Assembly (NCBI GenBank): GCA_015680685.1
Contig: MNCI01009529.1
Span: 1 to 64,000 of the forward strand
DNA from: Gnetum montanum
Lineage: Eukaryota > Streptophyta > Gnetopsida > Gnetales > Gnetaceae
Direction: 5' to 3'
Length of the DNA stretch: 64,000 nt
The translations under genes were made by a program, and so were the position numbers. The notes under the pieces are model-generated. The model saw only the letters and a list, made by a program, of their open reading frames with translations, made no database searches and was not told where the DNA came from. Shown piece after piece: positions 35,546-45,684 of this stretch (the stretch's first letter is position 1; each line of letters starts with the position of its first letter).

Positions 35546-35837
35546 CGCACGGATTCAGGGTTGGAACTGTGTACACGGAACTTCATTCGGTATCTCGAAC
35601 GACCGTCGTTACAATCCCCCTCATTGAGACCTTTCAATGGATGCTCAACCAACTTATCTGACTAAGTGGGTTGAATGAGCATGACATAATAATTGACTAT
35701 GAGGTGCCCTTGTAGGATGGGCACCTTGGATTCATTTTCTTCAATACGGCCCTTGCACGGATCTAGGGTTGGAACTATGTACACGGAACTTCGTTCGATA
35801 TCTCCAACGATCGATGTTTTCCATTGTTATAGTTTTC

Positions 35838-35856
35838 TGGTGCTAGAAGGAGGGCC
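35838..35856 (+). other. primer-binding site of element B
   Basis: TGGTGCTAGAAGGAGGGCC, 6 nt after the LTR end; identical to the site of element D (61313-61331). Confidence 0.75.
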
Positions 35857-36085
35857 TGAACCTCTGATCCACTTTTCATGGGTAGTCCTGTAAGCTTTCT
35901 GTACCCATTTTCAATCGACGTAAATGTAATACCTCCATGGTTTTTTACAAGATTGTGTGGTGCAGATTGGTCACTTCGATGATTCCTCTGGAATCCTGCA
36001 GGGTAGAAAGCCCATTTTTGCCTTAGCTTGCCTTTTCCCTTGTGATATTTATCCTTGTCATCATTACTCTCGAGCTACGTAGAGA

Positions 36086-38520
36086 ATGGCTACATCAACC
36101 ACCACTGTTGACATTGTTAACCTCAAGAAACCTTGGACACTGCAAGTTATGCTTCTTGTGGTCAAGCCACCAACCAATTCGGTGTGACTGCACTGATCCC
36201 TCAGGCTCCAAAATAAAGAGCTTGAGGGACATGCTCAGCGTAGGGAACATTACAATTTCCTCTGTGCTAAACTTGCGGCAAATTTTCCCATATATCCATA
36301 AGAACTTGAAGAGAAACGAGAATACGAGTTCATATACTACAATGGGAAGGAATTCATTCCTTCACCTAACGCCACTATACATTTGACAGACCAACAATAG
36401 TGGATCTTAGATCAAATGCTGATGGCCAAGGCATTGATAGAACAACGAGAAGAGTTGTTCCGTGATGAAGCACTTCATGATGGGTAGGAGGATCTAGATT
36501 CCCATTCTGAGGGAGGTAGTCATGCTAGCTTTGCAGTGGCCCCTCCCTCCACAACGTCCCATGTAAATCCGTTGTGTATGGTCACTATGCCGTTGTCATT
36601 GATGATCGTTGACTGTGTGGCGCATGCGTCCTATCAACATCTTGTCTCTCCGACTACCCTCCCAGGTGGTGTCCCTTCACAAATCATTCCTCCGTAGCCA
36701 CAATTGGCCAATCCATTTCATCATATACCTATGCCTACGTCAGTGTATGTGAATACAGTACCTACCTTGCAATTACATACAACACCTACATTCATCCTAG
36801 GTCACACGACAGGTCCCGCCACTATAGTGTGGTGGGCTCCAAACACATCATCCCTTGTAGCACAACCTACGTAGATGTCCCATCTCACTCACCATTAGCA
36901 CTAAGTCCCGTAGACCCTAAACGCCACTATAGGATCATTTTCTATGTCCCCGGCCACGCAAACAACATATCCCATGACACAGTCAACGGTGGTTGCCCCA
37001 TTTGCACCACCTACCGGGTGGTGGATGTCACAAGCGGCGTTGCCTACAAGGGCAGTCTTGATAACATTGCACATAGGCTAAACAGCCACCCCTATCCTGC
37101 CACCCAGTGTGGCTCATCCAACAATTCCATAAACAACCTCTTCGTCTATAGGTCTGGATCAAGCCTTCCAGCTTATTTAGACCCTTACTGAGAAGGTTAA
37201 ATGCCTCAAGGCTGTCGGTTCCAACATAATACAGGTCATGGATTTTTGCCATGACGATCCTATTGGCCCAACAGTGCCTATTTTGTCGTTGCCTCCTAGG
37301 ATGCCACTCCCCCATTTTACAAAATACAATGGGGAAGGCGATCCTAATGCCCATCGAGTCACCTTTAGGTTAGAGTCGTTATTGCAACAATGGCCACACA
37401 CCATCATCTGTGTCTTTGCTATGTCCCTAACGGGTAAAGCTTTAGACTAGTATCGAGCACTCCCACGCTCTTCCATCTCAACCATGGAAGAGCTGTTAAA
37501 TCAGTTCGTGACTCATTTCAAATACAACCTAAAACTAGAAGTCACGCTGGATCAGCTCATGGGAGTTAAGAAAGATCTGCTCGAGCAGGTCCAAAAGTTT
37601 ATACAGCGGTGGAGCGCCACGTTGAACGAAATCTGTGAACCCATCGCGGAGGCTCATCTATTAGCAATCTTCAAGGGGGCTGTCAATGACTTCATTAAGT
37701 CCAAACTATATTACCTCACTCCCTGCTCCCTTAGCCAAGCCTTCACTCAGACTAAGAGCATTCAAGACGCAATAGAGGCTAGCAAAGACCCAACGTATAT
37801 GGTCTATAAAAATGTGCACAGCAAGGGTAAAGACAAAGGCAAAGCTACAACAACGACTGTAGTAGCGGTAGCCGAAGGGGCCAAGAAGAAAAATAATAAC
37901 AAGAAAGCACCTACGGTGCCTGCTGAGCCTACAACTAGCTCAAACAGCGCTGACCAGGAAACTCCACTTGCCCCTGAGGCATTTTTGCAATCGAAGCCTA
38001 ATTTTGAGCGTAAAGACCACTCAAAATATGCAGCTCTACCTATAAAGCTTTCAGAACTTTTGAAGAAATTACTGGAAACTAGCCATATTCAACATAAGAG
38101 GGTGTCCAAGGAAGGTCTAAAATGCCACATACGACATTGTAAGTTGCTTAAGAATCCCTCCTTGGCCTTGCCAAATGAACAGCTAGTTCCCAAAAACTTT
38201 AGGCTGGACCATTTCTGTGACTATCAACAGTCGTGTGGTCATGACACAGATTACTACTGGGCATTGAAAGATGATATTCAATGCATGATCTATCAAGGTA
38301 AACTAGTCTTAGAAAGCAGTAGTCCAGTCCGTTCAAAAAATCAATCCATGCACGTGTACCAAGACCCGTTAAACACAAATAACACAGGGTACACTATCAA
38401 CGTGGTGGGTACAGAGGGCGATGGCCAAGCACAACCAAAACAACCCTTTGTGTTACGTGTACCTCCTCACCTGTCTCAGACGATAAGCTCATCAACATCA
38501 ATGTGTGTGGCTAAGCAATA
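36086..38520 (+). pseudogene. gag: gag of element B
   Basis: ATG at 36086 (AGAGAATGG) matches the gag start of D and opens a frame kept through gag and protease. The N-terminal region includes HYNFLCAKLAANF (about 36260) and a Pro/Ser/Thr-rich linker (36530-37150). Capsid-type retrotransposon gag follows at 37310-37800 (PHFTKYNGEGDPNAH; ALDxYRALPRSSISTMEEL; LLAIFKGAVNDFIKSKLYYL). A Lys-rich stretch (37820-37900) is followed by a zinc-knuckle-like CDYQQSCGHDTDYYW (38216-38260), whose last Cys is Tyr here but Cys in D. The domain would bind and package RNA. The linker to protease repeats PFVLRVP/PFVIRVP. The open tract 37484-38521 is one of the longest in the window; stops in the first half mark it as decayed. 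Confidence 0.9.
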
Positions 38521-39832
38521 ACCCTTCATTCTCTGTGTCCCATCTCCTACCTTCGTTCCACAACCCACTATCAATAAAGCCACAGGTCAGCCCATGCCCA
38601 CACCTAGGACACCCTTTGTCATCAGGGTGCCAAAGCAGTCAGTTGCCCCTGCTACGTAGGGGTGAATCTCTAAGTCGATGCCTCAAGCACAACCTAACAG
38701 GAAAGGAGAAGGGCATATGATAGATAATATAACCAAGGACCGAATTACGTTGGGGTTTCCCAAGCCTATGCCCCTCGCCTTGGCACCCTTGGCCCCACTC
38801 TCTAAAGAAGACAATGCTACGCAAACGCAACCATCTTCTCCCAACCCAAGAAAATGCAACCCTAAACTAGAAATTGTTCCTCCCCGAGAGATTCGTCTCC
38901 TGGGACGAATAGAAGAAGAGAAGGATGATAAACAACCAAACCATGGACGTGATCTGCTTGACACTTTTATGCAAGTTAAGCAGGCTCTGAAACAAAAAAA
39001 TACAATGTTGAGCCTCTATGACTTGCTGATGACATCACAAAAGCATCATGAGGCCATGGTTTGCATGTTAACATCCATATCCGTGGACGAGAGCCTGCTA
39101 GCGGATGAAGAAGCGATCCACTCCATCATGCTTTCCCTCACCGCTGAACAAGCTCGGCCTTCTCTACTGAATTTTCATGATGAATCCATTAAGGATGACC
39201 CAGAGAAGGGTTAAGTGACAACAACGCCTATGTTCATCACTATTTAAGTTGGCCAATACCGAATCTGGAGAGTACACGTAGATGACGGAGCAGCTGCCAA
39301 TGTCATTCCATACCCCATAGTGGATAAACTGGGTTTGATCGACCAGATCAGTCCCACAACAATGTCATGTTTAAAGTCATTCAATTGGGCACAAGTGTTG
39401 GTCAAAGGAACATTACACATCAACTTCATAGCGGGGGACCAATTCCCCACAGACGCAGTGTTTATCATCGTCAAGGAGATGCTTGGTTTCAACTTAATCT
39501 TGGGGAGGTCCTGGTTGGCTCAACTAAGGGCAGTCTCATCATCCATCCATCAGGAGATCCATTTGCCCTACGTAGGAGGGGAAGTGATCATCCATGGTGA
39601 TAAGATGATCCCTCAGGCTATTAATAATGTAGAAATGGAATAGGGTTTAGAAATCGAAATCCCCGAAGATCAGTCTCCTATCCCAATATTTGAATTGGCC
39701 AAAACAGTGGCTGATGACAGCTTGATCTAGGCTGAACTACCTTTTCAGGAGGAAGATGGTGGTGTAGAGGAATGGGGTAATAAACCTCCTCGTCCATACT
39801 TGTCGCCAAAACTAAAAAAAAATGGGAAGTAG
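38521..39832 (+). pseudogene. protease region of element B
   Basis: Same frame as gag. EIRLLGRIEEEKDDK and SLYDLLMTSQKHHEAMVCML (38890-39070) precede protease, as in C and Y. The catalytic-site equivalent is VDDGAAANVI (from 39278), followed by LVKGTLHINFIAG (about 39410), then FIIVKEMLGFNLILGRSWLA (39460-39520), the retropepsin C-terminal signature, then EVIIHGDKMIPQAINNVE. The frame ends after PPRPYLSPKLKKNGK at TAG 39830-39832; element C ends with a comparable LPRPYAPP, so gag-protease is a self-contained ORF. The triplet D-D-G replaces D-T/S-G. Little decay: two or three stops. Confidence 0.88.
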
Positions 39833-39956
39833 CTGCGGAGCTAGTGAATGAACATGTTAGCATGACATGTCACATTAGTCCACATCGTTTATTGTTACGT
39901 AATTTACGCTCTCTCTTTTCGCATTACTCTTATTACACTTTTTTCATACGCATTAC

Positions 39957-40440
39957 GGCCCGAAATGACCTTAAACTAGTTGCGGCCCGCTACGGCCTAA
40001 AATTGGCAAATGTAATTTACCACTTTACGCTTACGATGGCTTGGCCCGAAATGGCCTTAAACTAGTTGCGGCCTGCTACGACGTAAAAATGGAAAATGTA
40101 ATTTACCACTTTATGCTTACGAAGGCCCTACCCAAAATGGCCTTAAACTAGTTGTAGCCTGCTACGGCCTAAAACTGGCAAATGTAATTTATCACTTTAC
40201 ACTTAAGATGACCCGACTCGAAATGGCCTTAAACTAGTTGTGGCCTATTATGGCCTAAAACTCGCAAATGTAATTTACCACTTTACGCTTATGATGACCT
40301 AGCCCGAAATGACCTTAAACTAGTTGCGGCTTGCTATGGCTTAAAACTAGCAATTTTCTTTATCCTTTTACACTTACGACGGCCTGGCCCAAAATGGCTT
40401 TAAATTATTAACGACCTGCAGTGGCCTAAAATGTGTAATC
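39957..40440. repeat. 86-bp tandem array downstream of protease
   Basis: About 5.5 units at a steady 86-bp period; unit starts (GGCCCGAAATG or variants) at 39957, 40043, 40129, 40215, 40301 and 40386. Each unit contains CCGAAATGGCCTTAAACTAG, then CTACGGCCTAAAACTGGCAA, then ATGTAATTTACCACTTTACG. It lies between the protease stop and the 3' end of the antisense gene. No open frame persists through it. Confidence 0.92.
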
Positions 40441-40547
40441 CTTTTAACAATATGTTTCACTTCATGAAAACTAAAATTATTATAGATCAAAGAACATTGT
40501 CCTTTACTCCATTTCATTACAACAAAATTTTGGCCAATATAGCCACG

Positions 40548-40754
40548 TCACACGTCGCCTTTGTTACCACTTCCACCTGTGTCATTCGACTCCACCTTTG
40601 CCTCATGAAGATCATCCTCCAAAGGACCTTCTTTGCGTGGTGTCTCTCCATGGGGGCGATCCCCTCTGTGAGGCTCTTCCTCATGGGAATTCTTGCCATG
40701 AGGACCATCATCTTCATTACACTCCTCCTCATGAGGATCCTCTTCGTGTTGATC
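40548..40754 (-). other. last exon of the antisense gene: acidic tail
   Basis: 69 codons including stop, entered in phase 0 after the 80-bp intron. It reads DQHEEDPHEEECNEDDGPHG and continues with HEEEPHRGDRPHG and an EDDLHEAKVES end. No stop interrupts it. The acidic character and preceding intron match the 28-codon terminal exon in element C. Confidence 0.8.
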
Positions 40755-40834
40755 CTACGATTTGACATGAAAACGCATGTTAGCATCGCCATCAAAACTA
40801 TGCATAACAAGATTACAATAGTCCTACAACTTAC

Positions 40835-41655
40835 CTGTGATGGTCCTGTGTCAGCCGTGAAAGGAATTTGTTTGAAGCCAACCCATAGGCATTGCATGAT
40901 CTTGTCCTTGGTAAGCTCAGACCAAATTCCATCTCCTAAATCAGTTCTAGCTTTAACCTTCCCTTTTTCCACAGGAGTCCATCGGGGTGGTTTAGGAAAG
41001 AAGGAAGGAATAGTGGTTTCCATGCCAGGGAGGGTTATTTCTCTCTTTGGAAAGACGCTTATTGTCACTTGTTCTTTAAACTTTTTGTACGCTCTAGAAG
41101 CACCGATGACATCGAGGAATAGCCAGAGGGACCACGCTTCAACAACAGAATCCCTATAATGTTGGCTGTAGGTGGCACTTTCTTACTTTTACACATGCTT
41201 GTGGTCCTTTTGTTCCTGCCCCCATGCTTGGACCCTTGCGATGAAATCCTTCCAATCTTGGTTCTTCTGGGCTAGGAGATCCATTTGCATCCATTGCTCA
41301 ATAAGCTCACGGTTGGCTTGGACATTGTTTCTAATGACCATCTAATAACGGGCGTAGTCAATCACAGCTATTCACCAATTCTCATCATTGGCCTCTTGAG
41401 CTTGCAAAAATTTATTTCAAGACTCCAGGTCCTCAACCCTACCAGTTAAGAACATCTTCTCCTTTTTTTCTTTCTACAACATCTTTCAAAGATCTTCGTT
41501 GATGTCTTAACACTCCCATAAAGAGCAGGCCAAGCGTAATGCACATTTATGCATTTCATCGTAAAGGTTGCATGGTACTTCAGTCACCTCTGGTGAAGGT
41601 TCAGGGGCAATTTCTAAGTCAACGGGCTCTTTGGGATCCCATTTGAGGTAAGATC
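40835..41655 (-). other. penultimate large exon of the antisense gene
   Basis: 821 nt, against 824 nt in element C (56207-57030). It starts after TATAG with GSYLKWDPKEPVDLEIAPE, runs through helical, Glu/Gln/Lys-rich sequence (LIEQWMQMDLLAQKNQDWKD, about 41310-41250; C has MDFLSRKNEEWKSF), then SRAYKKFKEQ...REITLPGMET (C: SRAFKLFFQH...QDITLPSRET), and ends GPSQ|GTAAGT (C: GPSR|GTTAGT). Confidence 0.8.
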
Positions 41656-44357
41656 CTATAACATGAAAAGTAACAGTTAGGCGCAACAAAATAATGCAAT
41701 GTCACAATGCCAACAATCCCTGTGTTATAATAGTCACGTACCAATCTCAAGATCGATTCACTCTAGGCGGTTGATCATATCATTCATGATGCCTTCTATA
41801 AAGGTGAATTTATTAGGAGTCTCACCCCAATGCTGAGTTGGTGCCACTGACGAAGGCACACTGCTATTATCAGAAGTGCCTGCTAAGTGAACGTAATGAC
41901 TTAGACATAGTACAGTAGATGTGAAGGGCAATTGAGATGATTACGATAATGAAAAACTCAATTCAACAAAACCCTCAAGGGTAGTAGTGTGAGGTTTGCC
42001 CTCTAAGGAAAGGTCAAACTCACCAGTGACTAACTACTTCTTTTTTTCCAGCTCGTCCAAACGGACCTCGACGTCCTCTACTTCCACCTCTTCTTCAGGC
42101 ACAGGAACCTGTGTGTCGCCTATGTTTGTAACAGGGGCCTCCTTTTCTAAAACTGGGGCCCCTTCTCCACGTTGTAAAACTATGGTCCCTATTTCAGGGG
42201 TCAACTCCTCTACATATTTTCCTTTGTCTGTCAAACAACACAGTTAACCAAAACAAAACCTTATTTACTTTTTACAAGTGCTACGTGACGCAACGATGTC
42301 TATACGTAGCGTAGTACATATTATATAAACTAATTACACCTCTCTCTACTTATTAGCTACAGGATCATTCTTGTGAAATTTGATTCGTAGCCTCTTTCCC
42401 TTTGCATCAGTCGGGCCAGGAGATTCCATGGCTGGATGATGCTTTTTTAGCTGGATTGATGAACTCACTATTTTTTCTGCCAGGCATTTCCCTCTCGATG
42501 CACTACCGGTGTAAGAAGGGAGCACCCCACCCATGCTATCTTGGCCCCGCACAGGAGGCACTGCCAAATCCTTAGTCATAAGTGAAAGCGAATCCTCGAT
42601 ATATTCAGGGGGATTTTACGACTGGGTGGTGCAGAAAACCTATGAAATCTATGGTTTAGAAATATGGTTACGATCTTGCTACACTTAGACCCCATCCCTA
42701 CGAACCACCAGGAATTTAGCAAAACATCGAAAGCAAGCTATAAAAAAGGTGAAGTGCAAGTTGAAACGAGACTCAAGCTTGTTGCAAAGCTTGACCATTT
42801 TAGCCTGCAGGCCTTCAGCAAGGTAACTGGTCCAATTATACCATGCTCCCTCCTCCAAAATCTCCCACATGACCCAAGCCTACTCTATGGTAAGGATTCT
42901 TCCCTGGGAAAGCAACTTTTGGAAGGCGCAGGCTCGAAAGAGGGGATAAATGGTATAAGCCACATCCAGCTAGATTTTATTAGTAAGGATACCTTTTAGT
43001 TCCTTTTTAACCCCTAGCCACTCCTCTATCTCCTTTTGGTGTTTAAAACTCCTCTTTGACCTTTCTTCTACCAGAGGGCCATAAGAGGGAATGCTAAAAA
43101 AGTTGGTGAATAGTCGAACGTCAATATCAAAACTCACACGCACATTATGCATGTGCATGAAAAGACGCTTGGCCTCCTCACTGAAGGAGTCAACTAGGGT
43201 TAACATTTTGGCTACAGTGACATCGAGGGTTACAGCCAAAAATAGCTCCATCAGTCCAGCTTCTCAGAGGTTATTGGTTAGGGTAGCTGGGGTCGCTCCA
43301 TGGCTGAGCCAATGCTGTACCTCTTTTATGTCGCAATAATGAAAGAAAAGATTGCTCATTTCATGCCTGGAGGCTATCACCGTGACCTCCCGTGATTCCC
43401 TAGCTATGAACATAAAGCAATGGTTTAGACAATACAACCAAATAATACAATTTTATACATTATATCCATTCTGTAAGATTCTACAATGGATCACCATAGC
43501 GTAATTTACCGCGTCTGAATGGCAAAGGAAATGGTGGAATTTTCTCTTGCACGTCAGCAATGGTGATAGGATGCAAAGTCCACTCCTTATTCAACCATCT
43601 AGAGTTTTTACGCTGATAAAGAATTTGACATAGTGGATAGGGTAGTGTGGGATTTCAAATTCTAGTTATCATAGAACACTAGCATGTACATTGCTAATAG
43701 AAGTGAACTCCTTTATGGCTGCTTCGGCTGTAGATAACATATCTGTATCACCTTGGAGACCATGTTCATTGATAAAGAACCTACACAATAGAATGTGGAC
43801 AATTGTTTATACTTAACACAAATTCAAACAATGGTTAGCATATCATAATGCTGTGAAAACACTTACTCGCCTGCATAATACACAATGCCAAGTGGATTCT
43901 GGAAGTAGGTAGTAAGATGATGAGCCACGAATAGAGTGTTGTAGGCATGATAACAATCAAAATTGGGGATATCCCAGATCCAAGATAAATTCCTCAAACC
44001 CTTGGCACTCTATTCACGGTCTTACACCTGCATGGTTTCGATTGAGCCGTCCACTAGAAACGTTAAGATGCTTTGCGTTGATTCAACCAGTAGCGTCTCT
44101 AGAATGGCGGAAGCTATCTCGGCTGGTAGATGCGACTAGATGATTACACTAAAATTTCGCAACAAAAACTACAAAAACTCCCATGTGCCTCTTTGAAACC
44201 AAACCACCTCCTCCCCTACATGAGCATGAGGAGGAGGAACATTGGCCACAGGGATATGTAAACAACACAGAATGCCCACAATGTCCAAGATGATTAGGAT
44301 GGGCTTTAGTGTAATCCTTTACAACAAAACACACTATTATTAGGAAAAGCAATTTAG

Positions 44358-44411
44358 ACATACTAATGACGTAAGACATACTAATGACGTAAGACATACT
44401 AATGACGTAAG
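44358..44411. repeat. three perfect 18-bp tandem repeats carrying TGACGTAAG
   Basis: ACATACTAATGACGTAAG repeated three times without a mismatch (44358, 44376, 44394). Each unit has TGACGTAAG, matching the core of plant as-1/TGA-bZIP sites. It lies inside an intron near the 5' end of the antisense gene. Confidence 0.9.
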
Positions 44412-44475
44412 AACAACCTCAGGATAAAAAAAAAGCTCATAAAAATCCATTATGCAACACTAGAGTTTCCGTTAC

Positions 44476-44745
44476 CTTGACTCCCAGAAAATTGTAGGTT
44501 ACGCTGGAAATGCATTACCAAAACTGCCCAAACCTTTGCGATGGTGCAAGGTTTGTCCCTGAAAATAGCAATAAAAGTAACACTGCAAATTGTCCCAGTG
44601 TAACATGCAACCATTACGGGTGAGACAACGGAATCCTATTTACACTACATAAGGGTAAAATACCTAGACCCCTCCAGTCATGCATCGCATTTTCACAGTA
44701 TTGCCCAAGATCACCCAAATCCTTGTGACGGTGCAAGGTCTGTTT
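44476..44745 (-). repeat. tandemly duplicated exon in the antisense gene
   Basis: Two segments 187 bp apart, 44745-44664 (82 nt) and 44558-44476 (83 nt), read RNRPCTVTRIWVIL and RDKPCTIAKVWAVL. Each has an AG just upstream and a GT donor (GTATTT, GTAACG) just downstream, and flanking intron sequence is partly duplicated too. Confidence 0.6.
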
Positions 44746-45023
44746 CTAACAACGGTGATAGGGGTAATATTACAAACTATAATAGCTTAGCCTGCATAAC
44801 TAGGTATTAACACCCAACATAATACACATCTTCGAAATAGGTACAATTACGACGTCGTAACAACGAAAATAACAATCATGCAGGAAAGGTAAAAAGTGAC
44901 CTACTGGGCGAGTGGAGTAGCCTCCTGAGTTTTGACTTGGGCCTTTGCAATCTGCTGCAAACTCTCCTACACTTCATCAATCTGCACCAATTTGGCATGT
45001 TTTCCTTTGGTCTTTGGCACCAT

Positions 45024-45684
45024 GGTTACGCCTGAACAACCTTTGCAAAATTGTCTACTTATGCATTCCTTCTGCTATAGCCTAATTCAAATTCACAATG
45101 TTTACAATCTACTTTGAGGGTGAACCATCGACTTATAAATGTAATGGTTGAAACTAACCGTTTTCTTGTCTGATCAATGTAGAACCTTTCTGAAACGTAG
45201 GTATGTCAGTGTGACATGAAGTGTGTAGATCGCAACATTAATCTCGTAGATATTGTATGGATTGCGGTCCGAAAAGACCCTAAACTAACGCGTCCCTTAT
45301 CATCTCATAATCCGGTCGCATTAACTACGATATGGACAAAAATCAAAATAAGCTGCTTGGACATGCTAGACACGCCACATTACACCTTTCATCATAGTTC
45401 ACAAAAGTCTTACGCTAACATCTAGGAAACCGGGCTTGCTGCTTTCTTACAAACTGTGCATATTGTAATGGTCCGCTAAGACTTTAAACTGGCAACCTTT
45501 TAACATGCATCTCTAGAAAACCTTCTATCATTTTAATAGATCGGAAAAAAATAATATAATAATTTTCATTCTTGGCAGTTTTATAGGTCAATTCGCAAAA
45601 TGGATGTAGCTTTACTTGCACCCCTAGCCCTAATAGGCTCATACAGGGAAACTATTAGATAGCTCGACCACGCACTAATAGGAA
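45024..45684. other. spacer between antisense gene start and RT frame
   Basis: Non-coding. It contains two spacer motifs on the + strand: GGTCCGAAAAGACCCTAAAC at about 45266 and CTAAGACTTTAAACTGGCAA near 45475. The region should hold the antisense promoter and the translation start area of the RT frame; no TATA box is obvious on the - strand. Confidence 0.5.

Larger units (their letters stand above)
34589..35831 (+). repeat. LTR1 (5' LTR of element B), chimeric around an N
   Basis: It starts TGAAACACCGTGAAATTTC and ends GTTATA (usual GTTACA). TATA box 35117-35124; G-run 35147-35159. At 35545 the sequence has an N. From 35546 to 35613 it resembles the final 3' part of an LTR ending GTTACA; 35614-35720 equals the start of element C's internal region (51875-51981); 35721-35831 is again LTR 3' end. 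About 137 bp present in LTR2 (51627-51763) are missing here. Confidence 0.8.
40548..45023 (-). pseudogene. antisense multi-exon gene of element B, unknown function
   Basis: Reads leftwards from ATG at 45023 (ACCATGG context; MVPKTKGKHAKLVQIDEV) to TGA at 40550-40548. Exons judged by eye from splice signals and the copy in C: 45023-44901; 44745-44664 and 44558-44476 (similar to each other); 44316-43867; 43780 onward; several between 43410 and 41900 (including LFLAVTLDVTVAKMLTLVDS at 43240, VRLFTNFFSIPSYG at 43120, and an acidic VPVPEEEVEVEDVEVRLDEL at 42100); 41879-41742; 41655-40835; 40754-40548. Clear introns: 43781-43866 (GA|GTAAGTG), 41656-41741 (TTG|GTACGTG ... TATAG), 40755-40834 (CAG|GTAAGT ... 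CGTAG). The product would have a globular N-half, an extended helical region (41460-41230) and a very acidic His/Glu/Asp-rich tail. Stops within exons are mostly former Gln/Trp/Arg codons. No known family recognised. Confidence 0.8.

Noticed and set aside
38683-38964. - strand frame within the B gag-protease linker
   Set aside because: A shadow of the sense frame; no conservation at the matching place in C.
39957-40440. CRISPR-like array
   Set aside because: Regular period, but the whole 86-bp unit is repeated with no unique spacers, and the context is a plant retrotransposon.
40431-41159. 242-codon + strand frame opposite the antisense gene
   Set aside because: Not conserved in C. The - strand reading gives splice signals, conserved residues and an acidic tail shared with C, so the - strand is the coding one.
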